9,538 nucleotides of DNA. It comes from Bacillota bacterium (GTDB lineage: Bacteria > Bacillota > Bacilli > Tumebacillales > Effusibacillaceae). The notes under the pieces were generated by a model. The model ran no database searches and was not told where the DNA came from. It saw only the letters and a list, made by a program, of their open reading frames with translations. The stretch lies in NCBI GenBank assembly GCA_020059765.1, contig JAGVBM010000316.1:1-9538 (forward strand), read 5' to 3'. The translations under genes and the position numbers were made by a program. The stretch's first letter is position 1; the number at the start of each line of letters is the position of its first letter. Positions 5,706-9,538 of this stretch are shown in pieces.

Positions 5706-7178
5706 TCACCTCTTTGATTTGTCGAGCGTCCGCAGCAAGGAAGGACGCTTTTCGTCTGCCAATACGGGCACCCGCCACAAAGCGTGCAGGAGTGCCCGAC
5801 CGTGAAAGGGAAACAGCGGCCACAAATAGGGCGTGGCCAGGGACCGTGTACGTGCCAGGAAGACCATCCAAACCAATACCCCGAATCCGAATCCCCAAAT
5901 CCCAAACAAGGCGGTAATAATAAGCAAAAACCAGCGGCTCAACCGGTTGGCCAATGCGAATTCGTAACTCGGCGTGGCGTAATTTCCGACAGCCGCAATC
6001 GCAATGTACAGTACGACTTCTTTGATAAAGAAGCCTGCGCTGACGGCGATCTCGCCGAGAATGATGGCCGCCACCAATCCCATGGCGGTCGCCAACGGCG
6101 ATGGTGTATGAATCGCTGCCATTCGCAATACGTCAATTCCCAGTTCAGCGATGGCCAATTGCCAAAACACCGGAATCCCGCCCAACTCTTTCGGAATCAC
6201 AAACTGCAAAGCGGCGGGCACCCACTCCGGATTCTTGAGCAATCCCAACCATAAGGGAGGCACCAAGAGGGAAGCCAGAATGGCGACATACCGGACAAAT
6301 CGGAGGTACGCGCCGACAATCGGCTTTTGCCTGTATTCCTCCGCATGCTGCAAGTGATGAAAAAATGTCGTGGGCGTGATCATGACCGACGGCGACGTAT
6401 CCACATAGATCAGCACATGCCCCTCCAACAAATGGACGGCCGCCACGTCCGGACGTTCCGTGTAGCGGATCATCGGGTAGGGATTCCAGTTGTTCTTGAA
6501 CACCAGTTCTTCGACTGTTTTTTCCGCCATCGGCAAGCCGTCAATTTCAATTTTTTTCAGCTCGTTTCGCAGCGTGTCCACCAGATCCGGATTGGCAATG
6601 TCTTTGATGTACCCCAGACAAATGTCGGTTTTGGATCGGGCACCCACACGCAAATACTCGAATCGCAGCTTGGGATCGCGAATCCGTCGGCGGGTTAGTG
6701 CGGTATTGAATACAAAGGTTTCGGTAAAACCGTCTCTGGCCCCGCGCACCACCCGTTCCGTATCCGGTTCTTCCGGACCTCTGGCCGGATACGTTCGGGC
6801 ATCGATGACGATGGCTTCCGTCGATCCGTTCACAATCAAGACCAACGGACCGGATAACACCGCGTCGATGACGCGGTCCACTTCCGACACGGTTTCCACT
6901 TCCAGATAGGCGATGTGGGTTTGCAGCAAGCGCTGAATCTTTTGCACCGACAATGCACCTTGCGGAAGCTGGCCGAGCCGTTCCATTACACGGTTCATAA
7001 TGTCGTCCTTGACAAACCCGTCAACAAAATAAAGGGCGAAATCTTTTCCCGCATAATGCAGACGGCGGCAAATCATGTCGAAACTTTCTTTGACGCCGAG
7101 GGCTTGATTCAGATAGCCCACATTCGTGTCCAGATCCAAGCTTAAGCGCTGCACGGATGGTTCCGTCACTGTCGGCAA
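5706..7178 (-). CDS. spoVAF: SpoVAF-type spore germination membrane protein (GerA family)
   Basis: 490 aa, normal for GerA-family A subunits. The soluble N-terminal part carries motifs close to Bacillus SpoVAF: EPDTERVVRGARDGF (137-151), NTALTRRRIRDPKL (158-171), RYTERPDVAA, and ITPTTFFHHLQHAEEYRQ (about 267-284). About five hydrophobic segments follow (roughly 293-314, 338-353, 362-382, 387-401, 415-441), so it is a polytopic inner-membrane protein of the forespore/spore. Such proteins take part in germination ion/DPA release. The start is taken as TTG at 7178, with AGGGGGG 6 nt upstream; a TTG at 7205 has no good binding site and would coincide with the likely transcription start. In Bacillus this gene is the last of the spoVA operon; here the neighbour upstream is divergent, so it stands alone in this window. 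A forespore-type -10 lies just upstream. Assignment to SpoVAF rather than another GerA A subunit is likely. Confidence 0.9.
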   Translation of the reverse strand: MPTVTEPSVQRLSLDLDTNVGYLNQALGVKESFDMICRRLHYAGKDFALYFVDGFVKDDIMNRVMERLGQLPQGALSVQKIQRLLQTHIAYLEVETVSEVDRVIDAVLSGPLVLIVNGSTEAIVIDARTYPARGPEEPDTERVVRGARDGFTETFVFNTALTRRRIRDPKLRFEYLRVGARSKTDICLGYIKDIANPDLVDTLRNELKKIEIDGLPMAEKTVEELVFKNNWNPYPMIRYTERPDVAAVHLLEGHVLIYVDTSPSVMITPTTFFHHLQHAEEYRQKPIVGAYLRFVRYVAILASLLVPPLWLGLLKNPEWVPAALQFVIPKELGGIPVFWQLAIAELGIDVLRMAAIHTPSPLATAMGLVAAIILGEIAVSAGFFIKEVVLYIAIAAVGNYATPSYEFALANRLSRWFLLIITALFGIWGFGFGVLVWMVFLARTRSLATPYLWPLFPFHGRALLHALWRVPVLADEKRPSLLRTLDKSKR

Positions 7179-7184
7179 TAATAT

Positions 7185-7191
7185 CCCCCCT
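7185..7191 (-). promoter_or_regulatory. Ribosome binding site fixing the TTG start of spoVAF
   Basis: AGGGGGG on the minus strand, 6 nt before the TTG at 7178. It is the only strong site near the start of this reading frame. Confidence 0.65.
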
Positions 7192-7210
7192 GCTGACTGT
7201 TTCAATCCAT

Positions 7211-7220
7211 CAGTATTTCC
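7211..7220 (-). promoter_or_regulatory. Forespore-type (sigma-G/F) -10 element for spoVAF
   Basis: GGAAATACTG on the minus strand fits the sigma-F/G -10 pattern GGnnAnAnTR. It would start transcription near 7203, about 25 nt before the spoVAF TTG. The expected -35 position holds only a weak match (GTTTG or TTTGA against GYATA). spoVA genes are sigma-G dependent in Bacillus, which makes the call reasonable. Confidence 0.5.
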
Positions 7221-7262
7221 AAATGAAGGGAGGTTTCAAACGCCAATCAGACTTTTCATCCA

Positions 7263-7292
7263 GCATGTTTCCCGATTCGGATGGAAATACTA
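7263..7292 (+). promoter_or_regulatory. Forespore-type (sigma-F/G) promoter for the 88-aa gene
   Basis: GCATG (7263-7267; consensus GYATA), a 15-nt spacer, and GGAAATACTA (7283-7292), which matches GGnnAnAnTR at every fixed position. A start of transcription near 7299 would leave a leader of about 30 nt before the ATG at 7330. Confidence 0.65.
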
Positions 7293-7329
7293 TGAAAAGT
7301 TTCGATTTGCCTTTAAGGGGGATGTCAAC

Positions 7330-7596
7330 ATGGGGTTTTATCGCGACAAACGTTCAAAGACAGCCAAACGGATGCAGGGAAATCAAGAATTGGAGATTGT
7401 TCAGGCGTGGCAGAAAGACATTTTGCCGGAAGAATTCCCGGAAGGGGCTTATGGATCTTCCGTTTTTCTCGATCAACCGATCGGAAAATCCTCCGAATGG
7501 AAAGCGGGGCAGCATGTAGTGAGCCGGTTTCAAGATGAAAACCCGATGACCAACGATTTCAAGGTGCCGACAGATGCCGATTTGCCCGGTTCATAG
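7330..7596 (+). CDS. Small hydrophilic protein of unknown function, probably forespore-expressed
   Basis: 88 aa. I do not recognise the family. The N-terminus is basic (GFYRDKRSKTAKRM). The middle is acidic to mixed (DILPEEFPEGAYGSS), and the C-terminus is polar (ENPMTNDFKVPTDADLPGS). There is no cysteine, signal peptide or membrane segment. The ATG at 7330 is preceded by AAGGGGG at about 8 nt. Reading further upstream in the same frame (to 7126) would run antisense into spoVAF and across the promoter, so the short form is right. It is the only plus-strand gene here, divergent from spoVAF, with a forespore-type promoter and its own terminator-like hairpin. A small protein of the dormant spore is a reasonable guess, but no spore protein family can be named from the sequence. 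Confidence 0.75.
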   Translation: MGFYRDKRSKTAKRMQGNQELEIVQAWQKDILPEEFPEGAYGSSVFLDQPIGKSSEWKAGQHVVSRFQDENPMTNDFKVPTDADLPGS

Positions 7597-7607
7597 CGGT
7601 TCTTGCG

Positions 7608-7630
7608 AAGGGGCTTTGAATAGCCCCTTT
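7608..7630 (+). terminator. Terminator-like hairpin after the 88-aa gene
   Basis: 8-bp perfect stem AAGGGGCT / AGCCCCTT (7608-7615 with 7622-7629) with a 6-nt loop, 12 nt past the stop codon. The following T-run is short (TTTCTCC), so efficiency may be moderate. Confidence 0.65.
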
Positions 7631-7646
7631 CTCCAAGAATAATGAC

Positions 7647-7676
7647 GAAAAGACCCTGTGGTTGCCCGCAGAGTCT
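7647..7676 (-). terminator. Intrinsic terminator of acsA
   Basis: On the minus strand AGACTCTG (7669-7676) pairs with CAGGGTCT (7651-7658), with one G-U pair and a 10-nt loop, followed by TTT. It lies about 47 nt past the acsA stop. With the hairpin at 7608-7630 it separates the two convergent genes. Confidence 0.65.
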
Positions 7677-7723
7677 CACGCCATTTGCTGCAAGATTCGT
7701 TTACGCCCTTCTGATCATTGCCA

Positions 7724-9454
7724 TCAGTCTTCCATCGTCGACAAGTCGCCTGTCGGCAGTCCCAGTTCCCACGCTTTCAACACACGGCGCATGATTTTTC
7801 CGGAGCGGGTCTTCGGCAGCTTGTCGCGGAATTCGATTTCTCTCGGCGCCGCATGGGCAGCCAAGCCTTTTTTCACGAACTCCTGAATCTCTTTGATCAG
7901 TTCGTCTGACGGTTGATACCCTTCCCGCAAGGCAATGAACGCTTTGATAATCTCGCCTCGCAGCGGATCCGGCTTGCCGATCACCCCTGCTTCGGCGACT
8001 GCGGGATGTTCAACCAGCTTGCTTTCCACTTCGAAGGGTCCCACACGTTCGCCGGATGTGTTGATCACATCGTCCACACGGCCTTGGAACCAGAAATATC
8101 CGTCTTCGTCCTTGTAAGCGGAATCGCCGGAAATATACCAGGGCTTCAACCGGAAATACTCATCGTATTTCCCCGGGTTCTTCCAGATTTGACGCATCAT
8201 CGACGGCCACGCGGTGCGAATCGCAAGATTCCCCATCGTGTACGGCGGGAGCTCGTTTCCTTCATCATCGACAATAGCCGCGTAGATTCCCGGGAACGGT
8301 TTGCCCATAGAACCGGGTTTGATCGGCATGCACGGATAATTGCTGATCAATTGTCCCCCCGTTTCGGTCATCCACCAGTTGTCATGGATTCGTTTGTTGT
8401 AGACTTTCAATCCCCAACGGACGACTTCCGGATTGAGTGGTTCTCCAACGGACAGAACATGCCGCAGGGAAGACAGGTCGGATTGTTTCACCAGATCGTC
8501 GCCCGCACCCATCAACATGCGGAACGCGGTGGGTGCCGAATACCATACGCTGACCTTGTATTTTTGAATCGTTTGATACCAATCGGCGGGAGAAAAGCGG
8601 CCGCCGCGCACAACGGACGTCACACCGTTCAACCAGGGCGCCCACATGCCGTAGGCTGTTCCGGTCACCCAGCCGGGATCGGCCGTGCACCAGTACGTAT
8701 CGTCGGGCAGCAGGTCGAGTACCCATTTTCCGGTCTGCAGGTGCTGAATCATCGCATTATGGACATGCAGCACGCCTTTCGGTTTTCCGGTAGAGCCGGA
8801 TGTATAATGCAATTGCAGCCCGTCTTCCCGGTCGACCCATTCGATGTCCAAACGGTCGGAAGCCTCGGACATCAAATGTTCAAAGCTGCGCTCCCGTTCG
8901 CCCAAGTCGCCTTCCGCTCCAACGAGAATGACATGCTGCAGCGCGGGCAGTTCTGCGACAGGAATCCGCTCTTTCAGTTTTGGGGTCGTCACAATGGCCA
9001 CAGCTTCCGAATCCTGCAGGCGGTCTTTGACGGCCGCTTCCATAAACGCTTCAAACAAAGGCCCGACAATCGCACCGATTTTTACGGCCCCCAGGAAGGC
9101 CGCATACAATTCGGGACTGCGCGGCATAAAAATAAACACGCGATCGCCCTTCCCGATCCCCAACGAACGAAGCGCGCTGCCAAACTTGTCGGAAAGCCTT
9201 TTCATTTCAGCGAATGTAAACGACTCATCGCGCGTCGGATCACTGAACAGCAGCGCGATCTTGTCGCCCCGTCCTGCATCAACATGACGGTCAATTGCTT
9301 CATACGCAGCGTTTACTCTGCCTGTCTCATGCCAGGAAAACTCTTTCTCCACGTCTTCCCATTTAAAATCAGCGTATGCTTCGGAATAATCCCGCAGATT
9401 GTGTTTCTCTGTCATCACCGGAATCAATTCCTGCTCTTTCACCTGTTCCGTCAT
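7724..9454 (-). CDS. acsA: Acetyl-CoA synthetase AcsA (acetate-CoA ligase, AMP-forming)
   Basis: 576 aa. It makes acetyl-CoA from acetate, ATP and CoA through an acetyl-AMP intermediate in the cytosol, for growth on or recapture of acetate. It matches Bacillus AcsA almost end to end. Motifs: FIFMPRSPELY, the P-loop YTSGSTGKPKG (217-227), TADPGWVTGT, LSVGEPLNPE, NWWMTETGG with the Trp typical of acetate-specific enzymes (360-366), SGDSAY, FQGRVDDVINTSGERVGPFEVESKL, and TRSGKIMRR with K553, the lysine acetylated in this family to switch the enzyme off. The start is ATG at 9454, with GGAGAGGGGG 7 nt upstream. A longer reading from a TTG at 9475 would begin before that site and is rejected. It has its own promoter and terminator. 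I found no convincing CcpA cre site in the 84 nt upstream, and no acuABC genes are in view. Confidence 0.97.
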   Translation of the reverse strand: MTEQVKEQELIPVMTEKHNLRDYSEAYADFKWEDVEKEFSWHETGRVNAAYEAIDRHVDAGRGDKIALLFSDPTRDESFTFAEMKRLSDKFGSALRSLGIGKGDRVFIFMPRSPELYAAFLGAVKIGAIVGPLFEAFMEAAVKDRLQDSEAVAIVTTPKLKERIPVAELPALQHVILVGAEGDLGERERSFEHLMSEASDRLDIEWVDREDGLQLHYTSGSTGKPKGVLHVHNAMIQHLQTGKWVLDLLPDDTYWCTADPGWVTGTAYGMWAPWLNGVTSVVRGGRFSPADWYQTIQKYKVSVWYSAPTAFRMLMGAGDDLVKQSDLSSLRHVLSVGEPLNPEVVRWGLKVYNKRIHDNWWMTETGGQLISNYPCMPIKPGSMGKPFPGIYAAIVDDEGNELPPYTMGNLAIRTAWPSMMRQIWKNPGKYDEYFRLKPWYISGDSAYKDEDGYFWFQGRVDDVINTSGERVGPFEVESKLVEHPAVAEAGVIGKPDPLRGEIIKAFIALREGYQPSDELIKEIQEFVKKGLAAHAAPREIEFRDKLPKTRSGKIMRRVLKAWELGLPTGDLSTMED

Positions 9455-9493
9455 AGCGGTGCCCCCTCTCCACAATCCATTAAAATTTTAGAA

Positions 9494-9522
9494 TTGATAG
9501 ATTATTGAATTTTCTGTGTCCA
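9494..9522 (-). promoter_or_regulatory. Sigma-A-like promoter of acsA
   Basis: On the minus strand TGGACA (9517-9522; five of six), a 17-nt spacer and TATCAA (9494-9499; four of six) lie in an AT-rich stretch about 40 nt before the acsA start. The region between it and the ribosome binding site is free of other signals. Confidence 0.6.
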
Positions 9523-9538
9523 TTTTAACATATTCCAT

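Noticed and set aside
5458..5898. 146-aa version of the zinc-ribbon protein
   Set aside because: The extra N-terminal part overlaps the end of spoVAF in another frame. The good ribosome binding site and cysteine motifs support the 80-aa form.
7126..7329. N-terminal extension of the 88-aa plus-strand gene
   Set aside because: It would overlap the start of spoVAF in antisense and include the forespore promoter and the ribosome binding site as coding sequence.
7913..9508. Long open frame (531 codons) on the plus strand opposite acsA
   Set aside because: It is the mirror of acsA codon bias. Its protein has no family resemblance, no ribosome binding site is seen, and it runs through the acsA promoter.
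9455..9538. Search for a CcpA cre site upstream of acsA
   Set aside because: No palindrome close to the cre consensus was found. The AT-rich region explains itself as a promoter.

Overview
The window looks like chromosomal DNA from an aerobic, endospore-forming member of the Bacillota with mid-range GC. The signs are a SpoVAF-type spore protein, a SAM-I (S-box) riboswitch with a Gram-positive-style terminator, strong purine-rich ribosome binding sites, TTG starts, and an AcsA that matches the Bacillus enzyme along its whole length. A relative of Alicyclobacillaceae (Effusibacillus/Tumebacillus-like) is my guess; this is inference and no marker gene here proves it. I see no mobile elements, CRISPR arrays, tRNA or rRNA genes. 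Eight of the nine genes are on the minus strand and one small gene is on the plus strand.

Reading in the direction of minus-strand transcription (right to left): acsA (acetyl-CoA synthetase, 7724-9454) has its own sigma-A-like promoter (9494-9522) and a terminator (7647-7676). It converges on a small plus-strand gene of unknown function (7330-7596). That gene has a near-consensus forespore-type (sigma-F/G) promoter and a terminator-like hairpin. Divergent from it is spoVAF (5706-7178), whose upstream region carries the same forespore-type -10 sequence in inverted orientation.

spoVAF is followed at very short distances by an 80-aa zinc-ribbon protein, a class III aminotransferase close to putrescine aminotransferase (PatA), a SRPBCC/START-fold lipid-binding-type protein, and a protein that I recognise as a homologue of the cyanobacterial acyl-ACP reductase (AAR), with the catalytic-type Cys and the NADPH site conserved. 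The last three are the most interesting part of the window. Acyl-thioester reduction to an aldehyde followed by transamination would give a long-chain primary amine, a pathway I do not know to be described for such a cluster. Read-through from spoVAF could place it under sporulation control. The cluster ends in an intrinsic terminator that lies inside the last codons of the AAR homologue, before its stop codon.

The last unit is a sulfur/one-carbon unit. A sigma-A-like promoter whose -35 box overlaps the AAR stop codon drives a SAM-I riboswitch with an enlarged P3 arm and a classical terminator, then metF (TTG start), then a membrane-anchored dihaem cytochrome c of the thiosulfate dehydrogenase (TsdA) type. 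An approximately 80-nt intergenic hairpin separates metF from the cytochrome gene, and a strong terminator at 3-44 ends the unit. If metF and the cytochrome are co-transcribed, an enzyme of inorganic sulfur oxidation would be under SAM control.
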